NCBI GenBank assembly: GCA_025201705.1
Contig: MU617124.1
Coordinates: 1 to 22,524, forward strand
Direction of reading: 5' to 3'
From: Dissophora ornata
Lineage: Eukaryota; Mortierellomycota; Mortierellomycetes; Mortierellales; Mortierellaceae
DNA: 22,524 nucleotides
Part shown: positions 9,123 through 20,379 of the stretch, piece after piece
Position numbering within the stretch: the first letter of the stretch is position 1
Layout: each line of letters opens with the position of its first letter
Program-made: the position numbers and the translations under genes
Notes under the pieces: model-generated
What the model saw: only the letters and a program-made list of their open reading frames with translations
Databases searched by the model: none
Told to the model about the DNA's origin: nothing

Positions 9123-12100
9123 GAGGCGGAAAAGGGAGGCTGTGGGCGTGGATGGATGGAATGGAAGAATGGAATGCGGCCATGGATTTGTGTAGTTGGT
9201 CGGTCAGAACGGCATAATCAGATGCACAGCCGAATGAATGGAGTGAGTGGGGTGGATAGAAAGCTGATGGATAGAGTTCATAAAGTCAATATCAAAGTGC
9301 CCAAAGTAAAAAAGGGAAAGGGGTGCATGGCCATTCAAACAGCGCGAAACGGAAGTAGACTATGTTGATAAAAATATATATTCAAAGATGTCATAATGGG
9401 CAGTGAGAGCCTTCAGTGTGATCTTGACAGGGCCATGCGCATGTACCGCACATTCTCATGCGTACACTGCTACACCCAAAGAAGGCACATCCATACATAC
9501 ACATATGCACATACACACACAACAGCCAGGAAAAGTGGGAGAAAGTGAGAGAAAGAGAGCAATGTGTTTGAGAGAGAGGCACACAGCTGAGTCGCGCGAC
9601 AAGATAGAACAAAGGGGTGCGGGATGACGGACAAGGGGTCTGGCAAGGGACAGGAATACAGTACATGGACGAGCAGGGGAAGACGGAGGAACATTCTTTT
9701 CATCAGCAAAGACATGCCATCGATGGCCGGCACTGATCAAAAAAGAGTCAACGCAAAACAATAGATGGATGCAGACTAGCGACATGCTAGGCTAGTTGGG
9801 TGCAACCATGCACCGCCTCATACACCTGAATAATTTCAAGACAGCAGGAAACGGGCAAGGAGAATGTGTGTTGCGAGTGTATGTGATGTGAGCGTACAAG
9901 GGAGTGAGTGGGCACAAGGCAACGCGAAATAAATGCCCCTGCACTGACTCCCTTCTCTCTTAGCCTGTATCTCTCGCTCGCTCACTCCCTCACACACTCT
10001 CTCGCTCACTCTCCCTTGCTTTCTCACAGCGTCGCTGCCTTGTACTTCAAGGTTCAAGGTCGTGATGTGCACCGCCCATTCAACTAAGCTAGACCACTCC
10101 CTCTCTCTCTTTGTTTGACTATAGTTGCTTGGACCTCCCTTCTTTCTGCACCTCATTGTTTTTCTTTGACGCCTCCAGTCGTGATGTGTGTTTATCGTGC
10201 TTTACATGGGCTGTATACATGAGGAGCTGGGACAGGAAAGGGGTTAACAGCAAAGAACCTTGCTATTTCAGTTTACCTTTGAGAGGCGATCAAAACACTT
10301 TGACAATAAGGATAGAGTTCCCAAGAAAAGTTTTGTGGGTGTAGCAGTTGTAATCCGTCCGCCGCAATCTAGACTGACGCGCTCGCGTAAGTTGGTGACG
10401 AAAACAGCGAGCGCAGTGGTGGGAGGGAGGAGCGTTCTAACAAAAGTATAAATCGCAACGTGACAGCGACGACGAGAAGGAAGAGGGTTGAAGGAGAATG
10501 GGAGTATATGGGAGTATGTGAGAGGGGCTCGCTGATGAATGACAATGTGGGGTTGGAATCCGGAGGATGGCAGGACGCAAGAAAAAAAATTCGAGTGGTG
10601 GCGAAAGAGTGGCCAGACAAGGAAAGGAGGAAGGTGAGAAGAAAGTGGGGGCTCGACGCGACATATAAAGTAAAAGGACGACGTGTGGCGGTGGAGTTGA
10701 AGTCGAAAAAAAAAATCGTGCCATTATTGCTCTATACTCTTCGCATTCACAACGAAAACCTTCATAACCGAGATTTTGTTTGCGGTCAGATTTCGATATC
10801 GGGGCGGGCTTGTTCAAAAAAAAAAAAAAAAACAAACGGGGACTGAGACGCGCCTCTTGTCCCGCGCGAATGATTGGTCCAACAGTCTCTTCGTGCTCTC
10901 TTGTGCTTATGCGAGCGGTCAATTGCTCCATGGCCTGCGAAGCCCTCGGAGAACCCAAGGTGTCCATGTAGCCATGTCATCTAGCTCTATTTGTCTTTCA
11001 TCCCGTAAACCCGTGGTGTATCTCGACAATGTCCCTCGCACGGTAATCCCCCTTGATGTGCGGAGGATCATCCCTTGTCAGAACACGAGAATAGCTCACT
11101 CTCCTTTTAGATCGCTATTGCGACTATTGTATACATGTTCCCTTGCATACACAGACACGCCGTCTCTTCCCCCACTCTTATTTTGAGCCATGTCGGGCTT
11201 AGTTGCTGCTTCCTTTTAAAAGTGGACTTGTTTATAATTCACCTGTTGGTGTGGCGATGCAAACTAACCTTAACACATTGCCTCATCAAGTAGAAACTCG
11301 CGGCGACTAGATTCTTCTCCGGACGATACCGCATTAGGGTCATTGCTACGCGCCTTGCTGGGATCTGTTTCGCTTGTTCTATCGCACTCTTTTCCAGAGT
11401 GCCACAATGGACCGAAGAAATCTGGCCTACTTGCTTGACCTCCCCAACCTCAGTCGTGTCAATACACAAAAGAAGTAGCTGCTCCATGAGACACCAGGGT
11501 TTAATGCGAAATAGAGGATAGGCTGAAAAAAGGGGTAGTAAGTGCACAAGTCCATTGAAGAGCCCCACAGCGACAGTCATAACTGCGATCCAAAGTATCG
11601 CTGAATGAGTATGTTCATATGCCCATACATATATCGCGTTGAGGACAAACCGAGTGTGTCAATGTAATCAAACTAGCGAGTACCTTCTCGAAGGTCCCAC
11701 TACATGAAGCGGGAAAGTCTTTAAGCAAATTCCTTGGAGGCGAAGACAATGCATCTATTTAATGTGCAACTTGGCCCATAGACTTTGTTCATCGCTCAGT
11801 GATAGTTTTCCGGCGCTTTTGCCTGCGCCCAGGTAGCAAACTAGATTAAGAGCTTCCTATTTTTGAAGTTTGAAATATCTGGGTTAGAGCAATGTTTTTA
11901 CGACAATCCAGTACATGTACCCTTTCAGGAGATTTGTCTTGGTACAGGGGTGTGAGACGCGAATTAGGAGTCGAAAAAGCTCAGGTGTCTGCGTATGGTA
12001 TTGAGTGGTTTGAGTCGTGTGGCGATGCCTCGAGAACGTATCGCGCAGACCCTTGGCAGCACCTCAGCTCATGGGCATACCGCAGAGTATGGAGCCAGTG

Positions 12101-13520
12101 TTCATGCATGCGGAGAGCGAAGAGGAAAAAGTCTGTCAATTACTTCGGGAACCAGTGTCCATGTGATCCCGCCTTCCTTACTATGTCTCACTTACGGCGC
12201 ATGGAAGTTCATTTGACCGCAGTGGCCACTCCCGCGGCGCATCGCAAAGTCCAGAAGCAGAGGTATACATTGTTCAATGAAAATGATCATACCATGACTC
12301 GAGACTCTGTCCGTGGTGTACAAGAACACACAGTACGTCAGTCCAACATCAGTTTTTTCAGTCCCCCCCTTTTTTTCCAGTCAAATTGAGATGCGGCGTG
12401 GAGGGGCCTTTTTTTTTTTTTTTTTTCCCCCGCAGCACATCGGTGAGCGGACAATGATACAGTCTACAGGTTAGAGATTATTCTCTGCATCTACCAAGAG
12501 TTCTAGTTTCTCGCAGTTTTAGTGTTTGGACAATCCATGTTGCTTTATGTTGCTCCTACTCTATGGCTATGGCCTCTCTATTCTCGCTCCTTGTCATGAA
12601 TGGAAAACTAAGCTCCTATGGAAACGACAGGACCATTCAAGTTCCCGGTCTGTACTTTGTCAGGTCGATTGCTTACTTGTTTACTTGTGTCGTGCTCTTA
12701 GCCTCTTAAAGTGGCGCACTGAAGACAGGTGCCAATTAAAACAGAAAACAACAAGGGTGGGGAGGCAAGAGTGGCGTATCTGTTCAAATTCCTCGTGCTA
12801 AATGCTCCTGGAGAAAGATGGATGGAGAGCAGGGAGAATCCTCCCGTGCACGTCCAAATTCGGTAGACAACACAGAGCAAGTTCGGGTACAAAATCAGTC
12901 AATCTGGATGACCACACTCTCTTCTTCTTCGACGGAGAATTCTTTGACAAAGAAGGAAAACAACAACAAAACAATCCGTTCCGCAACCGCTCCCCCCGCT
13001 CCCCTGCTCCTTTGCTCCCCCTTGCTCACCTGGCAACCCCACGCTGTTCATATGTCAGGAAAGTGAAGCACAGTGACAACACAAAATATGACGCTCAATT
13101 GCGTGTCATCATCATCTCAAACACCATCAGTCAAGCAGCAAGTTTGATCTCCAGATAAATACGTCCCTTTTTATCGCTGTCCCCCCCCCCCTCCCCCCAG
13201 CGTCTTTTCTTCTCTTTTCATTCATGTCCAGCTTCGCACTTCTGTTTCCCACAGTTATTTCACCAAACAATCACGCCTCATCCATTGCATCTCTTTAGTT
13301 CTTCATTTAATTCAATTTTGCGCACAATAGTAATCACGCCAAGCATCTCCGATTAGATAGTTCAACTCCATCGATCTTTTTCTCCCGTCTCTTGGCATCA
13401 ATATATCAACCCGTGGCTCTTCAACTCTGTCCTTATTTCATTTTTTTTGCACCAGCCAGAACTGCGCACAGTGTCCTTTCATCTGCACTCTACATCCACC
13501 ACATCGAATAATTATACATA
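9123..13520. other. Long gene-poor intergenic region
   Basis: No recognisable gene in 4.4 kb on either strand. The longest open frames (176 codons minus at 10437-10967, 165 codons plus at 11892-12389, 113 codons minus at 11239-11580) show no family motif, and the first runs through poly-T and CT-rich DNA. Visible structure: CT-rich blocks at 9955-10015, an A17 run near 10816, a T18 run at 12409-12426, and C-rich runs at 13181-13199. The region must contain the promoter of the arrestin-like gene on its right; its last 200 bases are pyrimidine-rich, as in a fungal leader. Confidence 0.55.
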
Positions 13521-15432
13521 ATGGGACACAAAACTTCCGACAACTGGTTCACGATCAGTCTCAACGAGCCATACATCGTCATCCCAGATCCACCATCAAT
13601 ATCGGTTTCCTCCGCAACAAGCAGACCAGATTCGCAACAGAAACACCTCAATGGCACCGTTGTCATTCGCCTCTCCAAGCCAACAAAAGTGAAATCTTTG
13701 TCCTTGACATTTACTGGTATGGCGAGGACATCGTTCTATTTCGACTCCTCGTCTATTCCAGGCGCAAAACCATGTGTTCCTTGTGGTAAGCGTTTTAGAA
13801 TAGCTGAAATATCCACACCTCCTGGTGCAATTACTGCAGTCCATGTCTCATGGACCTCATCGTTTGCCACTGGCTTTGACATGGCGCTTGATCTCCCCCA
13901 CGGCGTGCAGGGGTGCAAGCTGCACTGTTACCCAGGCATCCACACACAAACTCAGATTGTGCAATATATCTCGATTCAGGCAGGGGGTCAGGTTGACTGA
14001 TGTCATTCGTTTGCGCTTGGATCTGTGCCACGCGCACTGAAAAATGGCTCATGCGCCGGGGTTTATCCAACACATTTTTATTTATTGCATTCATTGGCTA
14101 CCATATTCAGCAGAAGATGGATGAAACATGGGGTCTAGCAATTACGCCCAGACGCGGCAACACATAGACTGGCCCCTTTCGCTCACGTACACAGCTGACC
14201 CCTGTATCTATTTCTTCCCCTCAATAGGCGATAAACATAGTTACACATGCACCCTGACTGAACACAGACAGACATTTCTCACCAGCAATACGAAGGCCCC
14301 ACACGTCTTATCCGCCGGCACCCACACGTTCCCATTCTCCATTGCTCTCAGCGAATGTCTTCCAACTGTTATCTCTGCAAGGACCATCAACATCAACTAC
14401 CGAGTGACCGCTTCGCTCCAGCCGATGTCGCTCCTACCTTTCGCCTCCCCGCACCATGTTACCAAGCCAGTTATTCTGCTACAGCGTGACGAGTTACCTT
14501 CAGATGATCTCTTCGATACGACCGTCATGCGCTTAAAGTCCAAGGTTTCGCCCCGCATGTCCAGTCATATCAGTATCCCATGCGCAGTCTTCCCGCAGGC
14601 CGGTACAATCCCCGTGATGCTCAACCTGACCCTCAAAGGAAACGCGACCGCGGTCACGAAGATCTCCATCGAAATGATCGAGTCCGTCTTTGCCCGTCAC
14701 CCTTCTGAAGATTCCGCTCAAGAGGCAGAGACCCTCATCGACGAGCGACTCGTGACAAGGCAGAGTTGCTCCATTCAAGAATGGCCTTCATCAACCCCAG
14801 ACAAGCCCGTCGTGATCCTTAAACGTCTCATGTTCAAAGTCCCAGAGCTCCCACTCTCGGCCTGGTCAAAATCAGAAGAACCCCACACGTCGTCTTGTAA
14901 ACGCTCCAGCCTCGACAAGGGCTTTTGCCATGCCTCTGGCACTTATGCTGGAGCGAATATTAGAATCGCACATTCTCTTCATGTAATCGTTCTTGTTCGA
15001 GGTCACAGTAGCAATGCCGAATCGATCTTTGAACACGATACTGGCGAGAGCGAGACCGGCATCTGGATCGTGGGCAACCAGGAGTACAAAGACGACGAGA
15101 TGAACCCGCCTAGTTACTACCGGTCCTTCTCGACCGCCCTGGTAGAAGGTGACAAAATTTACGAGATGGATCAACAAGCTATGGATGCCTTGCAAGATGA
15201 TCTGCTGTCTTCTGCTCCACCGCCAGGTTATGAGGAGGGCTTGACTATAAACTCTGCGAGGGTCTCACCGACCATCCGGTCGTGGCCAGATTCCAATCGA
15301 ATAAGTATTGACCAATTCAGTCTGATTGAGAGTCTTGCAGAGTCTACATCCGGTCATGACACGTATGCCCATGACCTTGCAGCATACACAGAGCGCTATT
15401 CTTATGCCAACCACCCAGTTCTCGCAACGTAA
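13521..15432 (+). CDS. Arrestin-like (ART/alpha-arrestin) trafficking adaptor, possibly interrupted
   Basis: Exon 1, 13521-13785, ends at G|GTAAGC in phase 1. It holds the first arrestin_N strands (GTVVIRLSKPTKVKSLSLTFTG) and FDSSSIPGAKPC. The long downstream frame, open from 14128 to 15432, continues the arrestin_N fold (AGTHTFPFSIAL then LPTVISARTININYRV) and an arrestin_C domain. It ends with two PPxY motifs, PPSY at 15106-15117 and PPGY at 15220-15231, which recruit WW-domain Nedd4/Rsp5 ubiquitin ligases. Such adaptors drive endocytosis of plasma-membrane transporters. The best-looking acceptor ends at 14110 and keeps frame, but meets TGA at 14122-14124 after four codons. An acceptor ending at 14167 (ACATAG) avoids the stop and gives about 510 residues, but has a poor pyrimidine tract. 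The family is certain; gene integrity is not. Confidence 0.83.
14122..14124 (+). other. In-frame TGA near the start of arrestin exon 2
   Basis: With donor 13785/13786 and acceptor 14110/14111 the junction reads PC-A-E-D-G, then TGA, then N-M-G-S-S. A single G-for-A change would make Trp. It may be a real nonsense allele, a base error, or a sign that splicing uses the 14167 acceptor instead. Confidence 0.5.
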
Positions 15433-15628
15433 AATGTAAAATAAAACAAATAAAACAAGAGATTGACGACACGCATGTTCCTGAAATGTCCTTCTGAGTT
15501 GAGTAGCAAGAGTAATGCTGAAACCATTTCCACTGATTGTCAAAATATCAGGAAATTCTATATCCATTCAGGGACAATCAAATTGATTTTAAGAAACAGC
15601 AACATGGGACACGTTGTATTTTATTTCT

Positions 15629-16890
15629 TTAAGCGCGCTCGGGGCGGGGACCACGGGGCTTGCGGGTCTCAACGGGAGCCTGCTTGACCTCGACGGCGGT
15701 GACACCAGCCAAATCCTCGAAGTTCAAGGACTTGAGCAAGTTCTATTATTTCATAAAGAGAAAAGTTGATTTGATCAGCGCCTGCGATTCTTCACTTTGG
15801 ATCAAAGACGCCACCATTGTTCCATTCCCTGAAAGACTCCATTTTTTTCCAGATAGTCCAAATTGAATGTGTATCATCGGTCGCTTATGTCTTGATGCAA
15901 GATCTTCTGGAAGATCCACAGCTGGCGATCAGGTTCACTGCATGCGCTGGAATACTGACTACAGGAAAATTCCTCCGCTGCTGCGTCAACGACATTTAGG
16001 AAACGGTGAATCAGCTAGGATAGGTACATACCTGGGTCTCAGTGTCGATCTCAATGGCAGAGGTATCCAAAGCAGAGACCTCGGGGATGTAGTTGTCCTT
16101 GCGCTCTCTCTCCTCCTCCTGGAGCTTGAAGGAGATACCACGGACGGGGCCGCGCTGGATACGCTTCATCAAGTGGGTGGTGAAACCAGCGATCTTGTTG
16201 CGGAGACGCTTGGAGGGGATGATGGCGACCTCGGAAGCAATCTTCTTGTTGGTCTGGAAGTCCAGAGTCAAACGAGGATAGTACTTCTCGATGAGGACCT
16301 TGGAGGCCCTCTTGACAGTCTTAGTTCTGTACGTCGTCGATAGATGAGAAAAAAAGAAAACAGAGTCAGATTCCTGCTTGACCCTGTTTTGAACAAGAAT
16401 ACTGAATATTTCCTGTGTCATCCACAAAGCGCTCTGCTGATTGTTACCTAACGCGACCCTATTGAGATTCAATAGAAAAAAAAAAGCCAGAGTCAGCATT
16501 GGGTCTTCGTACAAGGAAGTTGTTGATCGTTTAAACTGGTTGGCTCTAATGACCACTACGGCTGCGATGCCGTTCTGATCCCGCACAACTCCTGAGGTTG
16601 GATCCGACTGGCTATGTTAATGCCTCCATTTTTTGATTTCCTCCTGGCTGTAATCGCTCTCGAATCTTCCGAATATTGTAGGTGCCGTCCTTAGCAATGG
16701 TGAAGATCATGGTTTCGCCAAGTCAAGCTGTTAGGACATGCCGGACAATCGCAGTATTGAGATGTGATGGTCCTGTAACCGATGGTTTGCTGGCCCCGAT
16801 GGATGTTTGGGATCCTGTCGTCCTCCATATCCATGGGTGGATGTGCGTTCTCCAGGTCTCTGAATTAGACGGCTGCACGTGACTAACCAT
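15629..16890 (-). CDS. RPS17: 40S ribosomal protein eS17 (RPS17)
   Basis: Four exons give 140 residues: 16890-16888 (ATG only), 16458-16448 (11 nt, GRVR), 16326-16032 and 15742-15629. All have GT/AG ends, and phases match throughout. The product reads [15 protein letters not shown], then [51 protein letters not shown] and PEVSALD. This follows human RPS17 (135 residues) nearly residue for residue to about 100, with a divergent lysine/arginine-rich tail. eS17 is a small-subunit protein of the 40S beak/head. Exon 1 is placed at the only ATG directly followed by GT in the region. Introns are 429, 121 and 289 nt. The stop lies 196 bases from the arrestin stop, tail to tail. Function is certain; only exon 1 is inferred. 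Confidence 0.93.
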
Positions 16891-16907
16891 TTTGGATTTG
16901 AATTTGT

Positions 16908-16922
16908 AGAGGAAGAAAAAAG
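16908..16922 (-). promoter_or_regulatory. Pyrimidine tract in the RPS17 leader (TOP-like)
   Basis: On the minus strand, CTTTTTTCTTCCTCT ends 18 bases before the RPS17 ATG. Such tracts mark ribosomal-protein promoters and 5' ends; whether transcription starts at its C is not known. Confidence 0.45.
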
Positions 16923-17129
16923 TGCGTTCTTGGAACACAGTGCATTTTATTTTTGCTTGAAAGTACCCTTAATAAATAAGCACGCTTCAAACTGCCGCCT
17001 AAACTGTGTAAGGAACCAGACAACGTTCAAGTAGCGATGAAGACAAGATCATAACGCGGAGAAAAATCTCCTTGGTGGAAGAGACTGCCTCCCACTTCGT
17101 GGTCTGCTGCAAAGCCCAAAGAAAGGGCA

Positions 17130-18143
17130 GTGCCTAGGGGATGGTATTGTAAGTCTCTACCCCTTCGCTTCTTTCTACTTTCAGATGTGTACAGATCACC
17201 TCTCTGGCCCTTATCCTTTCTACAGACTCGCCCCTTTACAAACATTTATGATATACTGCACTCACTCACCACTCATGAATTCCGACTTCTCGCTCCCGAC
17301 TTTTTCGCTGCAACTCTGTCTTTGCACAACTCTCAAACACCATTGTATACTGCACAAATCAGCTCTACTCTCACCGTTACTCAAACAACAGGAGTGCTTT
17401 CTGCAATGGTTGCCACACAGCTTGACTATGCCTGCACTGGCATGGGCATCGAACTTACTCTGTGCAACCTTTCGCTCTCCGTTGTTCCTCAACCTTCCCT
17501 TGCAACTTGATTCGTTCGCAAGATATAACCTGGATTTATCTCAAATAGGAGCCCCGGCAGTGAGGTATCTGACCCTGGCGGCGGGTCCTATGCCAGTAGT
17601 GTTACCAGTCCCGGCGATAACAGCGACGATTTGCTCCTTACCCCTACTATTGACTCACAGACCAGCGGGAGCCTTGGGAATGATGTTTTTTCGCAACGTT
17701 GACATGTCTGTCAAACCACGACAAGGTATGGGCTAACAAGTGGCTGGCAGGTCTATATTGGTGTGCAGCAAGATCACTTCGATCATCCCAAACTTGAACG
17801 ATTTTCTTCAGCACCTCTTACATCCCTCCATTCGTGCTTCTATCCGCTGCAAATTAGTATGTATTGTCCTAGGGGGGAGTCAGGGTCGGGGAAAACTTCA
17901 CTATTGAATACAATTGCCGGGAGGATAACCAGCCCTGGGACCTCCACATCCGGCAGTATCCAGTGCAACGGCACCAAGATTAATAAGTTTCGGAACGATG
18001 GCAGCAGGAGAGTCTGTCCTGGAGATGTTCCACTTCAGGATAAGAGCTTGGATTTGCACATGCGCTTGTTCGTGACGGTTGTGGTAGTTTGCCGTTGGCT
18101 GGTTTGGATAGCCCTTGTGGTCAAAGCTGAAGGTAACAAGTAG
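17130..18143 (+). pseudogene. Decayed ABCG-type ABC transporter fragment
   Basis: Frame 0 codes for GESGSGKTSLLN at 17874-17909, a perfect Walker A, then TIAGR and GSIQCNGTKINKF to about 17990. These match the start of ABCG (white/PDR-like) nucleotide-binding domains. The Q-loop region that should follow is unrecognisable, and the frame stops at 18143. There is no signature motif, Walker B or membrane domain. Upstream, FRNVDMSVKPRQG at about 17689-17727 resembles the beta strand that opens ABCG domains, but sits in another frame. Frame 0 from 17130 is otherwise open except for stops at 17508, 17526 and near 17697. The Ser/Gly-rich stretch 17565-17690 may be the old N-terminal linker. This looks like a truncated, frameshifted relic; the left boundary is uncertain. 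Confidence 0.62.
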
Positions 18144-18303
18144 TATATTTCGGACGCAAAGTCCCTAGAAAAGCACGAATAAGACTCCTTGATCGATGTC
18201 TATATCGAAGTATACATCAGCTTGAGAACATGTGAGGACAGAGAAACGGAGTAAAAAGCTGAACAAGGCATGAGTGATACCTGCGAAAGAGATGCGATCC
18301 AGC

Positions 18304-18341
18304 GAAAACGAAAACGAAAACGAAAACGAAAAAAAAAAAAA
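18304..18341. repeat. (GAAAAC)4 followed by an A run
   Basis: Four perfect GAAAAC units, then G and thirteen A residues. Simple repeat in intergenic DNA. Confidence 0.9.
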
Positions 18342-19847
18342 GAATATCAGGAACTGCAAAGGCGAGTGGTAAAGGCACAAGATGGTCGATATTGACTTTG
18401 TGATTCTCACCCATTTTCTTCATTCCGACTAAAAATCCATCCTCGCTCACTACTGAAAACGACGACCAGAACCAACTTATAGAATTCCTTATTGTCAGCC
18501 GTAGCTTTGCGCATTATACCGGTGAGATCGTCTCGGGATGGAAATTGTGAGTGAACATCCAGCCACGGAGTGGCCTTGACCAATGGATATGGTTGGAGGA
18601 TGCGGTGAACAAAAGAATAAAAAATAACAATGATGAAAGGCCATTTCGAGTTGTAGGGCGATGCCTAACAATTGCCGTATGAACGACTCATAGGTGAAAG
18701 GAAAGTCTGCAACTTCACTCTTTCATGCCTGCGACACAAATTCACCTAATGCAAGACTCTTAGTAACATCGTCTTGCTGATGGCTTTGGTCAAACAGGCT
18801 CATGGTAATACCAACTTCACTCCATGTCGTTATTTTCTGGTTCTCAGATCCCTTGCTCTCCATAAAGCCCACAACCTCCTTCGATCTCTGTTATACCGCT
18901 AATAAAGTAAAATGAAGCAATTCATGTGTAATTGCCCAGGGGGCTGAATTCTGATATTCAGGATTCAGGGCCAGCGTTTTGGCTCATGCAGTCGGGGCAC
19001 ACGGAGAGTGACAGAGTGATTTTAAATTCGTTGAGCCTAGAGCTGTCTTTTGACCTGTGTGAAATAATTAGATCCCAGAATGTTAAGGCATAGTTGCGGC
19101 CATGAGGAGCCGGTTATCTGGCGCACTATAGTCAGAGTATCTGTAAGCATATTGCGCCATCGCGTACATCATATAAAAGACATATCCACAATCCCACAAT
19201 CAACCTTGACCACAGTGAACGCCAATCGACTGTAATGAAAAAAACCAAGTGAAGCGCGATTTCTAATCCTTCGTCCGATCCGCCTCAATAAAGGGACGTG
19301 GCAAAGTCTATTCCGGGGACGGACGGTGGTGTAGGTTCGTAGACTGAATTGCAGACTTTAAATCTTGAACGTAGCAGTGCAGTTTAGGGTCAATTTGTCC
19401 CTGTCGATATGTCCCAAGAATCCTCGGTATCAACGAATACCACCGTTCGAGAGTTATGCATGCTTACTATTCTTGGATCCGGAGATTCAGATTTTTTCTT
19501 ACTAACGTGCGCCGTGTATCATTTGTGGCGCATAGCCGACGAGACCTTGATACACACGATCATGTAGTGTCTGCGGTGAGCAAAATAAATTAAACAACGA
19601 CAGTGTAATAAAAATAGGAAAATCCAGGCACACGACAAGAAGTGGGCTCTGATAATCAAAATAAATGGTCTTTCCTCAACATTACTTGGGGGACTTGCAT
19701 ACCTGGAGAAGCGGAGATGGGGGGAGGGAGCGCAAGGCGAGGACGACACCCCCCGCCGCAGGATGATTTGGTTTTCGACCCTGCGACTGTTTGCTGTCTC
19801 GGCTCTTCTTTTCCGCAATTCCTCGTTTCTGCCCGCGATCCCGCCTG

Positions 19848-19911
19848 CTCGCCCTTACCAACCTCCACTCGCCCTTACCAACCTCCACTCGCCCTTACCA
19901 ACCTCCACTCG
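19848..19911. repeat. 20-nt tandem repeat, three copies
   Basis: CTCGCCCTTACCAACCTCCA occurs three times without change at 19848, 19868 and 19888, and a fourth copy starts at 19908 but breaks off. Perfect identity suggests a recent expansion. It sits about 470 bases before the VTC1-like start codon. Confidence 0.93.
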
Positions 19912-20326
19912 CCTTCTCCTTCCCTGTTCGGTCGAGTCAACTGCCGCCCTTCCTTTCGAAGACACCTCCAGCGATCACCCTCGTTTCTCTTTTCAGCACT
20001 TTTATCTCTCTTCGACTCTCTTGTCAAAGACCTCCCCTGTCCTCCCAAACGTCTCTGCTCGAGGTAATTCATAAATCACCACCTCGCCTCTGGCACCATT
20101 CAACTCACTTGTGCACGCTGGCTAGCCGCTAGTTGCATTCCCAGCAGCGTCCACTTCTTTTGTTCGCTTTCCCTTCATCTTGCTGTCTTTCTATGTTTAC
20201 TTGAATCCACGGCCTCCCAGTCTCCATCATCTTCAGTGCTATGTCGTTCTTGCGAAGAACAATCGCCGTCACCGACCCTGACGTTTCTTTTAACCGATAG
20301 CTTTCCCACTGTACTTTGAATTTAAT

Positions 20327-20333
20327 TATAAAA
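20327..20333 (+). promoter_or_regulatory. Candidate TATA box of the VTC1-like gene
   Basis: TATAAAA lies 47 bases before the ATG at 20380, followed by a pyrimidine-rich stretch. If used, the leader would be about 20 bases, so it may instead lie within the transcript. Confidence 0.35.
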
Positions 20334-20379
20334 AAACCAAATTCCTCCCGCTCCACAGCCCACACTCCCTCTCGCGATT

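Larger units (their letters stand above)
18144..20379. other. Intergenic, no gene seen
   Basis: About 2.2 kb with no convincing coding frame. It holds a (GAAAAC)n repeat at 18304, an A/T-rich centre and a TATA-like ATATAAAAG at 19171-19179 with no gene behind it. The last 500 bases are CT-rich and contain a 20-nt tandem repeat. They presumably include the promoter and leader of the VTC1-like gene at 20380. Confidence 0.55.

Noticed and set aside
9391..9785. Several overlapping minus-strand frames rich in Cys, Val and Met
   Set aside because: They arise from CA/TG-rich and GA-rich simple sequence (for example CATACACACAC) and overlap one another.
10049..10070. GGTTCAAGGTC resembling a tRNA B box
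   Set aside because: No acceptor, D or anticodon stem can be paired around it.
10437..10967. 176-codon minus-strand open frame
   Set aside because: Contains Phe runs from a poly-A tract and Ser/Pro/Leu runs from CT-rich DNA; no domain recognised.
11239..11580. 113-codon minus-strand open frame
   Set aside because: Ordinary-looking composition but no recognised motif, no conserved neighbour and no splice partners; cannot be supported.
11892..12389. 165-codon plus-strand open frame
   Set aside because: No family match; overlapping frames look equally protein-like, which suggests chance.
15870..15990. Possible C/D-box snoRNA in RPS17 intron 3
   Set aside because: CTGA is present, but the C-box candidate (CGATGAT) is imperfect and no terminal stem pairs; not supportable.
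16011..16586. 191-codon minus-strand frame taken as one protein
   Set aside because: Only its middle is RPS17 exon 3; the first part spans introns 1 and 2 and the last residues lie beyond the exon 3 donor.
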